From the NCBI GenBank assembly GCA_910574455.1, contig CAJSYZ010000012.1, positions 1,295,317 through 1,359,316 on the forward strand: a stretch of 64,000 bases of DNA. The letters are read 5' to 3'. A program made the position numbers and the translations under genes. The notes beneath the pieces were generated by a model, which was not told where the DNA came from, ran no database searches, and was given only the letters and a program-made list of their open reading frames with translations. Positions 11,895 through 24,948 of the stretch are shown here, one piece after another. Source of the DNA: Trichaptum fuscoviolaceum. Taxonomy: Eukaryota; Basidiomycota; Agaricomycetes; Hymenochaetales; Trichaptaceae. How positions within the stretch are numbered: position 1 is the stretch's first letter; every line of letters starts with the position of its first letter.

Positions 11895-12249
11895 TCAATA
11901 ACCTCTGTTTACTGACCCATCTCTGAATGCATACAACGTCAAATCGGAGAATATAACAACGTATTAATGATTGAACGCACTGTTCCTTCTGTAGTCCCCG
12001 CTGCCTCATTTCTTCGTCGCTCAGGAGCATTGCGGCGGCCTGCTCAATCTTGCCACCGATCACCTTGCCGGTCCCCCCAACGTCCGGCGCGAATTTGCGC
12101 GCGATTCTCTCTGCCTCGCTGTCTGATGCGCCGGGTGCAGGCCCCGAAGAGGCTGTCGATGCGTTTGGCTTGTTCGGATTGTCCACAGTCCCGTAATGTG
12201 TGCCCGGCGGAATGGTGGCAGAAGTAGATGTGGATGTTGGATCAGTCAT
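11895..12249 (-). CDS. Small CsbD-like protein
   Basis: Two exons on the minus strand: 11981-12249 and 11895-11922; 98 aa. The first 45 residues are Ser/Thr/Pro-rich. Residues from about 62 read GTGKVIGGKIEQAAAML followed by DEEMRQRGLQKEQDG. This resembles the G-K-x(n)-A-G-K-L-x-D-x-x-L-x-x-G-x-x-x-Q pattern of CsbD and related fungal stress or DNA-structure binding proteins. The match is by eye and weak. The second exon adds only nine residues; without splicing the frame would run on to 11854. An upstream exon is possible. Confidence 0.55.
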
Positions 12250-12875
12250 TGCCGGTGTCGGTATTCCTAGAGTTAGGCAATCCGGTGAAGAGTCAGTGCA
12301 GAGTCTCCTGCCACCCATGGGGGCCTTGACTAGTCTTACCGGAACAAATTGTAGTGCGTACGTTCAATGTGTATGCGAGAAGAACATGTTATGGGAGGAG
12401 TCCCAGCCTTCTTTCCTTCGCTTTATTGACGGTCCTAGTAGTATGTGGAGCGATGACGACATTAGACATGATTGCCGTAGTCCATGTATCTAAAGGGGTA
12501 GACTGATTCAGTCTCTATTTATTGAGAACATGAAATTCATCTCCCTCTCTTTTATCTCTGAAGGATTTTCTCATTATCGAAAAGTACTCAACTCGTTTAG
12601 AGCGGTGTCAACCATCCTCAGGTTTGTATTTCCTTCATGTATTCAATCTCCGCGAATTTTACGCACAACCAAGTGGTTTAGTAGGCAGTTTCTTTGGCTT
12701 TAACTTTCGGACCAAACACTACTATGACAAATAATCATCGCGCAAGTCGTCAACATGGGTAACGGGTTTGAATACATTACAGAATACACTCATTCGATTT
12801 TGTTAACAAGGGAGGAAAACTAGAAGAGGATAAAACAAGTCCTGATTACGAACAAACATATGCCACGCAGTCCGT
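12250..12875. other. Spacer between two minus-strand genes
   Basis: No credible exons. It probably holds the promoter of the CsbD-like gene and the 3' flank of the SYG-repeat gene. Confidence 0.5.
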
Positions 12876-13932
12876 TCAGAAGCCGAATTTGCCTACATAA
12901 CGTATCAGTTAGTATCCGATTTTCACGACATACGAGGGGACAGGGACACGTACCACGAGCCGAGCCCAGGGCACCCTCGAGGGCGTTGCCGACCTTCTCA
13001 GCTGTCTCGTCATCCTGTTAGGATTAGAATACAATTTAGTAAGTCCAATCTCTGGCATCGTGAAGGAAATGAACACGAACGAGATTGTAGCCCGCCTTCT
13101 GCGCAGCGGTCTTAACACCCTTCTCGATCCAGTCTGAGCCTCCGCTGCCGCCGGTCGTAGAGGACGAGTTGTTGTTGTTGTTCGATCCGTAGCTGTCATT
13201 GTTATTGCTCGATCCGTAGCTATCGTTGTTGTTGTTGTTGTTGCTGCTGTTGTTGTTTGATCCGTACGAGTTGTCGCTGCTGTTGTTGTTGCCGGATCCG
13301 TAAGAATTGTCATTGCTGCTGCTGTTGTTTCCGGACCCATACGAGTCGGATTTGTTCCCAGAGCCGTAGGAGTCGTTGTTGCCTGAAGAGCCGTACGAGT
13401 CGGACTTGTTTCCGGAGCCGTACGAGTTATCGTCGCTGTTCTTGTTGCCAGATCCGTACGAGTTATCGTTGTTGCCAGATCCGTATGAATTATCATTGTT
13501 TCCGGACCCATACGAGTTATCGTTGTCCCGACCCTGTTTGTTTCCCGAACCGTAGGAGTTATCGTCACTGTTCTTGTTACCGGAGCCGTACGAGCTGTCA
13601 TTGTTGCCAGATCCATACGAGTTGTCGTTGTCCCGACCTTGCTTGTTACCCGAGCCGTACGAGTTGTTGTTATCATTGTTGCTCGAGCCATAAGAGTCTG
13701 AGTTCGAGTTGTCTTGTCCACCACGTCCCCCGCCTCCGCTGTACGAGTCGGAGTTGTCATTGTTGCCTGATCCATACGAGTTAGAGTTGTTGTTGCTCGA
13801 ACCGTAGGAGTCAGAGTTGTTGTTGCCACCGTACGAGTTGTCATTGTTGTTCGAGCCGTAGGAGTCGGAATTGTCGTTGTTTCCGCCACGGCGGCCAGAG
13901 CCGTACGAGTTGTCGTTGTCGTAGTCAGACAT
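12876..13932 (-). CDS. Low-complexity SYG/Asn-rich repeat protein
   Basis: Three exons on the minus strand: 13081-13932, 12954-13014, 12876-12892; 309 aa. Residues about 5-265 are almost only Ser, Tyr, Gly, Asn and Asp. They form more than 25 degenerate copies of an N-S-Y-G-S-(G/S/N)-N unit, with a few lysines in GNK spacers. The composition resembles prion-like, phase-separating domains (compare the SYGQ repeats of FUS) but the residue choice differs. A short conserved-looking tail follows (DWIEKGVKTAAQKAGYN, then DDETAEKVGNALEGALG), probably helical. The ATG at 13932 directly precedes the repeats. I do not recognise the family; a role in stress-related condensates or desiccation is speculation. 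Confidence 0.75.
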
Positions 13933-16928
13933 AGTTGTTAATGGATGCGGAAGGTGGAGGACGGAGGGAGATGCTGGTCTGAATGGAACTGCAGGAGAGA
14001 GCGATTGCAACTGGGGTGACTTGAGAACGTTCAGCCCGGAGGACAATCTGAGCTTTTTATATCCTCCAGATGATGAGCTGATAGCCAACCGCGTCCAATT
14101 CACGCCATCGGATCCGGACCTCTCGGGTGAACGGACGACGGAGGAATAGTGTTCGCCGATCTATTCCAAACTGAACTGACAGAGGAACGGAGGCGGCTGT
14201 CGTACAGCCCGAACAAGGCACCTTTTTTGAGCACGGGTGCAAGCCTAGTCTGCATATGTCCATATGGCATATCGATTGCAAAAACGAATTGGTGCTCAAT
14301 ATTCATCGGCAACACAGCATGTAAAGTGTGCAGACGTCAGGTGTACACAGCACCCAGGACCCGCTTCAATATCGTCAGAAAGAATGACCCGAAAAGAGTT
14401 GTCGGAGGAGGTAGATTTGAAAAGCATCGGCATCGGGGGTGGGCGGGGGGAGGGGACTCGGGTGGACGGACGCCGATCAACGGAAGTCTGTAGAATCCAT
14501 CTGCCTACGGATGATCTTCCATACTGCTGTGGCGCCTCATCAAGATGAAGAGCAACCAGCTTGACGTTGACAATGAATTGAAGACGAACGTGGTACAGCC
14601 TCTCCAGACGTATGAATGGCGATTTATCACGTTGATTTGTAATTAACTGCACAGGTAACTCTGTTCTGGGCCACGGCAAATCCATTCGGACTCAACCTAG
14701 ATGCGTCCTGTAGGCACAGTTTTAACAAAGAACAAGGCGCGAACTTCGTGTCACGATCTAGGTCCAGTAAGAACAGTTGTTAATAAGATGACTAGAAGGA
14801 ACACTCAACAGTGCGAGGTGAAAAAAAACTTGAATACGTGGCATTGAACGAGACGCACATATTCTTATTCTTCCTATTCTTGCAAGGGTAGCTAAGGATG
14901 ACGCGAATAAGGCGTAGAATATGCAATGATGTGAACTTGACAATAAACTGAAGTTACTGGCAGATGATCTAAACACGCCACTGCACTGCGTTCTATTGAG
15001 CCGATTAGCGATAAGTTGATAACGCGTGCGGGTTGAAGTATATTATCGATGATATCGATGCCTTTTCGGAAAAGATGACAATGGGAACTTCTTACAGTAC
15101 CTGCGCTGTCAACCCAGCTTGCTTTCAAGTACCTTGTCTGACACCTGCCAATCGTTCATAGTTGCAAATAGTCTAGGAGAATGTGCGGCCGAACATATCG
15201 AACTTTACACTGAAGACAGTGCGTTCAAGTTGGATTCAGATCTATGTTATTCATACTAAAGATATTCAATCTCCGATTCAACTCTTATTTACTTCATGTT
15301 GCTAATTATAGCCATAATATTAATAGCCATAACATATTGAGGATCAACGAAATTTAAGCGTTGGTGAGTCTCTTTATTGAATATTGACCTATTAGATACA
15401 AAAATACGAGCCCCAGGATTCCAAGATCATTGAAAGTCTAGTGTCTACCAAATAATCAGATAATATATTAAATTTGTATCACCCCGATATTTAACACTAA
15501 CCTGAGGGTTAGCATGATGTTAGAAACTCGGAGTACCACCCTAACCCATTCCCTTTTCATTTCTCACCCCGTGGAGAAGAAAAAGGGCAGGTACGAGGGC
15601 AGGAAGCAACTGTGCTGAACTTTCCAACACTTACCACACCTACTGATATTCTTCATATGAACCCATGATCTCAAGATCCCAATTCAGAGTCTCACATTGC
15701 GTCCTCTAGAATCTGCGAAGGACGTGAACCCTTATCACAGGATACAGTTACAATGAGCTTGCATAGAAAATGAGAGAAGCTTAAGCTTTGCTGCAAGTCT
15801 GTGATGCATACAATAGACTAATTCAGACGTTTAGTGCCCACAGTTCAGGTACAGGTACTCACGATGAAGAAGGTCGGCAATAATGCCAGTCTGAGATGTC
15901 CCTGTATCACAAGAGAATCAGACGCAAGAACCTTGATATATGCATACAACGAAATTAAGAAGGAAAGGAGCAAACCCATGTCGTGGTACATCAATAACTT
16001 GAAGGCACACACGTACAATGCTGCATCAGAACGAAGCGCGAACAAAGTGTACTGTATGGCTTCGAATTCCCGAAATCTATTGTGAACATCAGGAAGATAC
16101 TTGAGAGAGCTTTCATTACGCAGAGTAAGATCAAGATACATACTACATAAAATTCGAACGATACGGTACGCAGCCGGGTTTCAATCACTTTGCACGGTTG
16201 GAGAATGAGTGGATGCGGCAGTCACAGATGCCAGTGTACAGTTGCGGTATTGCCTTAATAGCGCGCAAGACACCCCAGATCCAGTAGTACTCGAGAATGC
16301 GCTGTTAAAGGATCTTCAACTATGCATTCTGAACACTGTGACGGATGTGAGTGATGAGAATGGCCAAAGAGGAGAATTAGCAAAGACCAATTCTGAAAGA
16401 AAGGGACACTCACCTCTTTCCCTCTCAGGATAACAGCAACTTGAATATAAATGGAGCTACTGGAATGACACCTATACCACAGATAAGCAATCAGTATTCG
16501 ACTGTGGGCAAGAAAACAAGCGAATAAAGTCGGTAAATAATGACATGACATACTTTCAATTATTAATCCTATTTTATTTTGCATCCAGCAGTAAGAGGAG
16601 AGTGATGAGAAATCTGAGAGATACCCCAGAGCTATACACTTTACTATCCATGACTCCGATGAACAGCGTATCAAGTTATCCCGCGGTTGGAGGGATGGAC
16701 GTACTCAGGCTGCCAAGTTCGGAAGATTCCGGCTCAGGCTGCCAGTTCACCTTGAACTCCGACTTAAAAAAGTCCGTTGAAATCCACTAATGACTCGAAA
16801 CTCCTGCTAGAGTATTTAAGCATGCAGCATTACAGTATATATACATTTATAAATTCATTATTTTGAGAAAGGAGAGATTACATGCATGAGTTTATGTACG
16901 CTTCAGTACACTGCTAAACAAAGTCCTC
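13933..16928. other. Gene-poor 3 kb, possible gene relic on the minus strand
   Basis: The only protein-like stretches are minus-strand frames at 15845-16141 (hydrophobic, two membrane-like segments, ending at a GTGAGT donor-like site) and about 16400-16674. They do not join in phase into a full gene. They may be remnants of a multi-pass membrane protein. The rest is AT-rich without signal. 13933-14100 should hold the SYG gene promoter. Confidence 0.4.
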
Positions 16929-19201
16929 TCAGTCGTATTCTTCTTCGTCTAGTTGGTCAACTTCATCTTCCACAAGTTGCTCATCGACGGACTGGACTTC
17001 CTCGCTTTCGCAAGAAGGCTCTGAGTCAACGTCGGACTCGGACTCAACTTCACACTCTTCCTCTAACACCACCGTCCGTACCTCCTTCTCCTTTCCTTTC
17101 CCCTCAGGCTTCTGGATTTCATTCGGTTCCTCCTTCATGGATTCTCGACCTTCCGAATTACCCTCCGAGTCCGGAAGTGCAATCGTTTCTCCAAGGAGAC
17201 CGTCCTCAGTCCCAGTATTCCGTTCGTCAATCTTTGGAGGGCAACTGTTACAACCCTTGCCAGTCTCGGCGAGAAACAAATGATCAACATAATCCCTCTT
17301 CGAGCTGAAATCAGTAGCATCGCAGTATTTGCACTCCATGAGTCCATTAACACAATCCCAGCCAGACAGGGTGACGAAGCGATGTTTATTATACTCCGGA
17401 TTTGAATCGAAAGCGGTATCGCAGAATTTGCACCTCATGCATTTGAACTTCACGTGCCGGACTAGCGCGTCGCGACGTGTGTATGACTTCTTGTTGCACC
17501 GAGGACAAACGTACTTGCCAGGGTTCGCATGCACGGTCAGTACGTGACGAGGGAAGATGACCTCCAGCATGCCGTCCTTTTCAGGCGACCCGAACCCGCA
17601 ATTTGGCCAGCCACAGCGTACCCGCGAAATACCTGTTTCGGGGTCCTGGAAACTCTCTGCCCGATGGCGATCCAGAAGATGCAGACGCGTATCGGTTTCG
17701 TTCATATTGACCGTTTCTCCACAGTCTCTGATTCTGCACCGGTAATGAGAGTTTCCACCCTTCCGAGGTCCTATGCTGTAATGAAACGGCAGAAAACGAG
17801 AACAGAAAGCGTTTGCAAAAAATAAAGGTCACTAAATGCATACGTGTGTGAATGGGTAATTGACTTACTGGACTTTGGGGCCCCTCGGCTTTCGGACCTT
17901 GGCTTCAGGTGGTGCGGAAGGGCCCGGCGGCTGAGGATCTGGGATTAGAGACCTGAAATCAGGTGCCGGATACGTGTACCCGTTTTGCCCAACCCTGGCA
18001 TATTGTGCAAAGTCAGAAAACTGAGGGATTGGGCGAGTTTCAGTGACTTTAGATTCCACATTCATGTGTGACCTTTGATTCGGCTCCTCCTCAGCGTCGC
18101 CAATCCCATGCAAATTAGGGATAAAACTTGTGAGGTCGATATAATGGGCATTGGAGCGAAGTCCCCGTCTAGCTGAAGCAGGAAAGTCTGGGTCATATGG
18201 ATAGAGTGCCGGAGAATTGAGCATGGATGCCGAACGCGACGTCGGCTCTTCACTGGCAGACCTCGACAAATTACCTTCGGAAGGACTGAGGGACGTTAAC
18301 AACTTTAGTGAAGAGAATTTTAGAAGGCGGCTTACGACGGCGGCACAGAAACAGTCGATCCGGTAGAGATAATCGAGGGGCGTCTACCCACGCAATATCA
18401 CGAAGGATGGGGGAGGGGGGGGGCATAAATTCATAAGTAACCCTACGCCCACAATTTAGAAAGCTCTCACCTCCGTGAAGTCGAGTACCGTAGAGATACA
18501 CCGTTCTTATGAATGTTGCGATGAGTTTCTTTCCATTTAGACAGATCGCGTTGCGCTTGCCTGAGTGTCAAAATGGCTTAACATCAATAGATTCAAGTAG
18601 CGGAAAATGTACACACTCATCCAGGTTTTTCTTGACATCTTCCGCAGAATCTCCTGTTGATGCGACATTGGTGTACAATGCCTGTTCATGAATCCAATCG
18701 GACAACGAACCGCCTTCCCATCTATTAAGCATTCTACCACCTTGGGCCGAAGGTCGGTCATCACGATAGGCTCTGCTGAACTCGCCCTCAAATAACTCAT
18801 CCTCGCCTCCTGAGTCCCTCGCTAACCCTGCTTCTATATTGTGAGGCTGATAAGAGCCACGACTTTTTTGAGGAGGCTGGGTGATTGGGATTGGTTTCGA
18901 AGCCGGGTGATTACTTCCTAGTATGAGGTCATCGCTAGCAAGAATGAAGTTCCGTTAAGATTCAAATACTCCTTGGACGATGAACTCACGGCCTCTGAGA
19001 CGTGCTCTTACGTCTCTTTCTTTTCTCCGTGTTGGATAGCAAATTTGATATTTGCATGTAATTCTTCTTGGGTCGTTTCCTGGATGTACTGATGAGTGAG
19101 TTCATAATTGATTGATATGTTAAGCGAGTTTCAGCAAACCTCTGTATTGAGTCTTCGGGCGATGTGCTTCTTCCGTCTCGAGGTGGTCGTGCAGAAGTCA
19201 T
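16929..19201 (-). CDS. C2H2-type zinc-finger protein, putative transcription factor
   Basis: Six exons on the minus strand: 18990-19201, 18617-18934, 18471-18560, 18336-18383, 17869-18285, 16929-17775; 643 aa. Residues 1-70 are basic and could bind DNA or act as nuclear signal. Residues 70-360 are disordered and rich in Ser, Pro and Arg. The last exon opens with C2H2-like fingers: CRIRDCGETVN with a distal H-x(3)-H-type pair, C-G-W-P-N-C-G, YVCPRCNKKSYTRRDALVRH, and further C-x2-C pairs (about 373-520). The C-terminus is a long Glu/Asp/Ser tail that could serve as activation domain. The small middle exons were set by phase: only the 2/1 splits keep the Ser-rich frame open. Target genes are unknown. 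Confidence 0.75.
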
Positions 19202-22200
19202 GATCGCTCAAGATCCTGGTGTAAGTCAAGAGACACGAGAAATAGTTTCTGGAGCTTTTATCTGTCCAGATGTTTGTGGTGAGAATGTGGTTAGGACAAT
19301 GCAGGGAATGGAGCGAGATGAGGAGGGCTGATGGGGTTGAATGATAGGCCACGCGTATGCACGAGCCACAGATGACTGAAAACGAGGCATAGGTTGTCTT
19401 TGTCTGTGGTTCGAGATTGGCATGTTCGGCACTCGCCTCGTGCTTTTCGGATTTCGCATATCAACCTTGTGATCTGTCCACAAAGAACTCAGATGAGCCC
19501 TTCAAAAGAAAGAAAGAAACTGATTGAACGAGATAGCGGTTAGAGACCAAGGGGTATCTGTGGTTGGATGGCTCAGGAACTCACAGGTGAATTTCGTTAG
19601 ACCTGAGCCACAGACATCCGGCTTGACGACCACCGCCTCGGAACCACAATCTAGAAAAAAAGAAGGGGTTCCTTTGTCCACTCACCCTACTTTCCGTAAA
19701 TTATTGGCATTCGCAAGCCGCTCCGATCTACGCGGTTTGGCACGTTACCAGCACAATCGTGTCCAGAAATAACTGGAGTCCATCTAGCGAGTCGTCTATA
19801 CCCGAGAGCCCATGTTAGCTTGACTCTTTATGGCAGGGAAGCCAGGGAAATTCATCCAATAAACTTGTCAAGTACCGAATATTAAGAGGAGAAGATTCAA
19901 GGATTCGACTTTCAAGTCTTATTTGCGAATGCCTGGGGGGGAAACGATTGAATGGCTGGACGGTACGAAGCTTAGTAGACAACGTACCTTTAACTGACAC
20001 AGGCCGAGACTGCAGCGACTCATACACTAGGAGTCCTACGGCCGGCCCACGAACCCGACAACGACGAAAGCGACAAGTGGATACTAAGGCAAACCATACT
20101 CCGAGGAGACCAAGCAAGTCTTCGCCTTGTTGAGCGCCTTCGTCCAATGTAAAGTCCTGTTACGATATTACGGAGGAAAATGAAGGCCAGAAGGTCCTTC
20201 ATGGGTGAAGTAGAGGTGCATTCGGAATAGAGTAAGTCCTAGCAGTTTTCTGATAAAAACACAATAACGCAGTCCAGTAATTTGGCGAACTGTAGGATAT
20301 CGCACTGCCAATAGGAGGGCATCCGGATATCCCACCAAATGATTATGTCGATGTGCATAAATTTAGAAATCATTTGCAATCGTTCTCAATCCTGTGATGA
20401 GGCCAGCTGCGAACATAGCGTCCAAGGCCATAAGCGATCAGAGACGCCTTCAAACATCAACAAAGCAGGCGTATTTCCATAACGCAACTTTGCATAACCT
20501 GTCGCATCGAAGATCACGCACTGCCAGTTCCAGAACTTCCACTAACATACAACGATTTCTTCGGGCTATGATATTCCTGTAAGAGACTTGATGATGTGTC
20601 GATTTTAGAGCGGTGGTGGTTTTGGAACAGGGCATCCGGATGCTCTACATCATTGGAGGTGAGTTCATCTCCTACTCACACCGAAATTACGACTTACAGA
20701 AACAACAGTACGTCCGAACATTGTGCAGTGACCACAGGCGAGATATACGACGAATTCTTCCATATTTATCGCCAAAGCCGAGTAAGCTGTATCCCTCTGA
20801 TAATTCGGAGCTGATGCCTCAGATTTGGCATTTGAAACCCACTAAGAGAGTTGTGCAGGATAGGTGCATTGTACAGAGTGTCCATTCCACAGGCCGTTCA
20901 AATACTGGTGAATACTCGGCGGAGGTCAAGGTCTCGAATTATTTTCCGGACAATGCAGTTGATGAAGCTGAAGTAGTAATCCCTTTAAGGCCCTCTTGAT
21001 AAACGTCGGCGTCATTGGTGTTTCTTGGGGCTATTGGTTAGCATGAATCAAGGCGCTGCGGTGAGTACGAGTTCATTCGATTAAAGCATTTTCGTTCGCA
21101 GTACTCGGATTATCGCCAGACAGCGATGACAGCCATTGGATTTTATTTCGTAGACAGCGGTGTTGAGGATGGGAGACGAAGCGCAGGCGTGCACTGGCAT
21201 GGTCTCAGTACCGTGACAGTAAACTGTGCAAGTTGTGAGTTTCCTTTTTGCTCTCACCCTACTTCTCTTCTTTAACCCGTTCACTGTTCAGTGTTCACTT
21301 CCCATCTCCTTTTGTCTCAGCCTCATAGGTGGAGAAATGCCACAGTTACCACAGTACACATCAAGTGAGTGTCAACGAGAATCTTCACCATAATAGCAAA
21401 CTAAAGAACCGCACTGGTGCCTCCAAGTAAAGGCCTACGACTCGGATATCCTTCAACCGGACTTTACAGTGGATAATAAACGGATGGCTGGTGCTTAGGA
21501 AGACTTGAATACTAGATTTGAGAGTCTCGTTGTACGATTTATACGGTAAGTAGATCCATTGCCAATGGTGTCCGTGAACAATGTTGATCATAAACATCTT
21601 ACGAAAACGAAAGCACCGTGCATCTCTCTTTTCCGTCGACTTGTAAAGCGACACTGCGAAGGAGGACTCTTTCCCGCTGGTTAGCAATTCGCAAACAGAT
21701 CGTTTATTGAAGACACGATGCGTGCAGTCGAGGCTCCGTTGCTTAACCGCTCGTCTGTTAATGCCCAATTCACATATGTTAGATGCTTGCTGAAATGACT
21801 GGAGGACGCTTCTTTCCGAAGAACCAAAGGCATCAGTTTAGAGCGGGACTATCATTTTTCAAGTCATTCGGTACGCAAATCTAGCTTTCCGCCATAAAAC
21901 ATAGATGACTATGTCTAGTATTTGAGAAAGCTGATGAGTAATGGAGCTGCAGTAAAAAATTCAAGTTTTCTGTATCGGATACTGTCAGGCGTCGTATATC
22001 TCTTCAAATACATCAAAATATTCATAATGCTATCCGACATAGAGTCGGACCAAATATCCTTTATGTTTTCAGCCGCCGAGGCCAGTAAACGAAACTAGAT
22101 CAATCAATGCCAAGCATTGGCAAACAATCCAACATTAGTGATACTAGCGGCTCAGCCCGAGCGTGAACTCTGACTTGAACCACACAACGTCGTTCACCGA

Positions 22201-22266
22201 CATCGAATAGCGCAGTAGTTGCAGCGTCTACATTGAAGTTATCGAACTATATCGTATTCTTCTGCA
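19202..22266. other. Gene-poor 3 kb between zinc-finger and membrane-protein genes
   Basis: No strong gene. Apart from the candidate at 20397-20734, open frames (for example 20619-20999 plus, 21385-21768 minus) show no motif and no phase-consistent partners. 19202-19500 probably contains the zinc-finger promoter. Confidence 0.4.
20397..20734 (+). CDS. Candidate small membrane protein with presequence-like start (doubtful)
   Basis: ATG at 20397 opens about 60 residues rich in Arg, Ser and Thr with almost no acids, ending in FLRAMIFL. A GTAAG donor and a TTTAG acceptor then join in phase to a hydrophobic AVVVLEQGIRMLYIIG. A further GTGAGT donor and TACAG acceptor join in phase to a short tail. 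This would give a basic leader plus one membrane span, as in small mitochondrial inner-membrane proteins. Against it, the two introns would be only about 30 and 40 nt, shorter than others here, and I recognise no family. It may be chance. Confidence 0.25.
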
Positions 22267-24948
22267 ATGTCCAAATCAGGATACAAACGTCGACGTAAGT
22301 CGTCAAATATTATATTCACAGTCTTCCGCGCCTAAATCATGTGAACGCACGTTAACCACATACTATAATTTAGATAAATCATTGACAAATAATCAGCAGA
22401 GATCAATGAAACGACTGATACGAGCGCTGACAGAGTTCATCTCAGACTCTGACCACGATACTGATGGTCAGTAGTAGCCCGTCCCATAAGATGTACAGGT
22501 ACCTCTGCTCAGGAGAGTAGGTTATTTAATATGAATAAACGATAGATGATGCGACGGACAATAGGCGCACGAGTTCTTCTTCATCCTCAACTTCGTCAGC
22601 CGACGAAGGCAATCATCGAACAGTTCAAGCTTTCGAAGGCAATGACTGGGACTCCTCTACCTCTCAGCCAATGAAGATTAAGCGATCCACAACCGCCCTA
22701 TACGAATGGGAGCCTAGACCTGAAACTAACATTGAAACACTCGAACTTCAATCTCAGCCTCCTGGACCTTCAACGACGCTCGGTGGCCCTATCAGGTAAG
22801 AATTCCTGACCTTAACCAATCCATGCGTTATCCCAATAATAGTCCGTAGCACTTGCAAATCTCTGATCAATGAGGTGAGAATCGTACGAACAGTTTCTAC
22901 TTCCTATTAATCAACGCATCTTCTCCACATCACAGTCTATTCAACTCGAGTATGCTCTTCGCACTCTCGGTTCTGGTGGTCCTGGAATGTACGGTTCCTG
23001 GATTTTACGAAAGAGTCTTCGGGGATTTGTCGCCTTACTCCAAGATCTCAGCCCAAACGACCTTTTCAAAGAAAACAGAACCTCTTCTTATTCACTTCGT
23101 ACGACCTTCACTTAAGCAAAGTCTTCGTGCATTAGCTAATCGCGATGGTGATTATTTCAAAGGTTATGAGCTCAGTCCATTCGTAGATGGACTTCCCGCC
23201 TGTCTATGGGATCTCTCCAAAGCCTTTAGTCAACTTGAGAAGTCTCTCCTTGACTACGTCGCTTTGTATCACAGTGTATATCTGAGCCATATCTTGCACC
23301 TCCTTTCTGACAAGCTGAAGGTACAGTTTAAATATACCTTACTTCGTGAGAGGTTACTTTTTTGACTCCCTTCTCAAAAGTAGGAGGAAGCACACTATCT
23401 TCGGAGTCTAAAGCAAGGTATACAACACTTATCCTGCTTGACAATCACCTTACTTATGTCCACGAAGTTTTCTGCATCTCTCCAATGCGAGGCGTGGAGC
23501 TGAATGAACACTTGAACGAGTTTTTCGGGTGGCTTGATGAGCATCTTTCAGCTTGTTTGACGGAACTGTCGGGATTCCGTACTAAAGGTAGGAGGCTTTC
23601 TGCTGGTCTCCGAATTAAAAGCTCGACCTGATGTGTGTCCTTCATTGCACTCATTAGGGTCTACCATGATAAAGTCCGCCCAAGAAAGTCAAACTGGTCG
23701 CTATCTTACACTGACGACAATCGCCACTTTTTTCTCCGCGGTCACTTCTGCCACTCTTCAAATCTCATTTCAAGAAAGCCTGGCAGAACACCCACTGACT
23801 GTTGCAACCAATACATTCTTCTTTACGTCGCTAATTTTTAGTACGGCCTCTGCGGTGCAAAGTCTCTTGGTCATGGCCTGGCAACGGTCATTTGTGTAAG
23901 ATTTTGATTTTGATGGTTTTAGATCGTCTCATTTAAGTACATTTAGTCGCTCTCCGGAACACCAACTACCTATGTGGGCGTACTCATTGTTGAGTAAAGG
24001 TCCATTACTGTCGCTAGTCATTGCTGGAGCTTTGTTCTCTGGAGGAATTTGTCTATTTGTGTTCGCGTCCCAACAGGTGTGTTAAGCAAAGACTTACTTT
24101 ACTTTACCCTACTAATACCTACAACAGAGCCTAGTGACCTCGCTCTTCACTGTGATATTTGCCTTTGTACACGGGGCAGGGCTCGTCGCTTTGGCTTTGT
24201 GGTTCGTATACGAGCAGTGGATGTTCCGCAAGGATGCCGGTCCGATTGGGAGGAAACTTACTCATGCATCCGTCAGCTTGGCATGCATCACCATTGTCAT
24301 CCGCATTCTCAAAACCATATACTTCACCCTCCACAACTGGTCAATAAAGGTCTTACGCTTCGGCACGGGAACTGTGATTGCGAAGACGTCTGAGCCAAGG
24401 ATGACCAAATGCACCCAGCTGGTCGAGGAGGTCGAGGACGCTGGAATTGAGATATACATCCAGCCACCGTCAAGAGCACCGTCGAGACAAACTTCGTTCG
24501 CGTCAGATCTGGAGACAGATGGAGATGCGGCTGCTCCAGGATCCTCCAATGCATCCGTCGCCGCAGGAATTGTCCGGACTGCGCCTTTGGAAGAGATGGT
24601 AGGAGACTCCGATCCTCGAGTTGTTCTTGATATGGGTATCGTGGAAGAGCCCGACTCAATCCTGGCTGAACCTGGAGGACAGCTGGCGCCCGTACCCGGA
24701 AATTCAAGAAGCATTTTTTCTGCACTTGCGAGCAACATTGCTGCCCTTGCCCCTCAGAGGTATGTTCGTTGTCATGCGCCGTCTGTGAGACGCGACTCTA
24801 ACACCTCAACAGAACGGATCGGCTTCAAATACGCCGGGCTACTTGGGAAGAAGAACTTCGACAGGATTCAATCACCTATATGGAAATGCAGACCCGTCTA
24901 GGGAGGCGCCCCCGTTATCCTCTACCGGATGACGATTCGTTCCTTTAA
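22267..24948 (+). CDS. Uncharacterised four-TM fungal membrane protein
   Basis: Twelve exons: 22267-22294, 22374-22466, 22546-22795, 22850-22874, 22936-23098, 23136-23320, 23384-23417, 23468-23587, 23658-23895, 23947-24076, 24128-24759, 24813-24948; 677 aa. Residues 1-130 are Ser/Thr/Asp-rich and disordered. The middle (about 150-300) is a soluble region with Trp/Leu-rich helices. Four membrane segments lie at about 320-340, 350-375, 400-420 and 424-448, followed by a basic cytosol-type loop and a disordered acidic tail. Splicing of the last intron gives a C-terminus ending DDDSFL; unspliced, the frame stops at 24901. I do not recognise the function. The 37-nt intron at 23099-23135 is unusually short, so that junction is less sure. 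Confidence 0.72.

Noticed and set aside
13257..13784. Long Cys/Arg/Ser-rich plus-strand open frame
   Set aside because: It is the antisense of the SYG/Asn repeat exon; the repeats keep all frames open. Its composition has no independent support.
12909..13889. Thr/Met/Arg-rich minus-strand frame of 326 codons
   Set aside because: It is a shifted frame of the same repeat exon. It lacks the ATG at 13932 and the phase-consistent C-terminal exons.
21385..21768. Minus-strand frame of 127 codons
   Set aside because: It has no ATG near its start, no domain and no splice partners.
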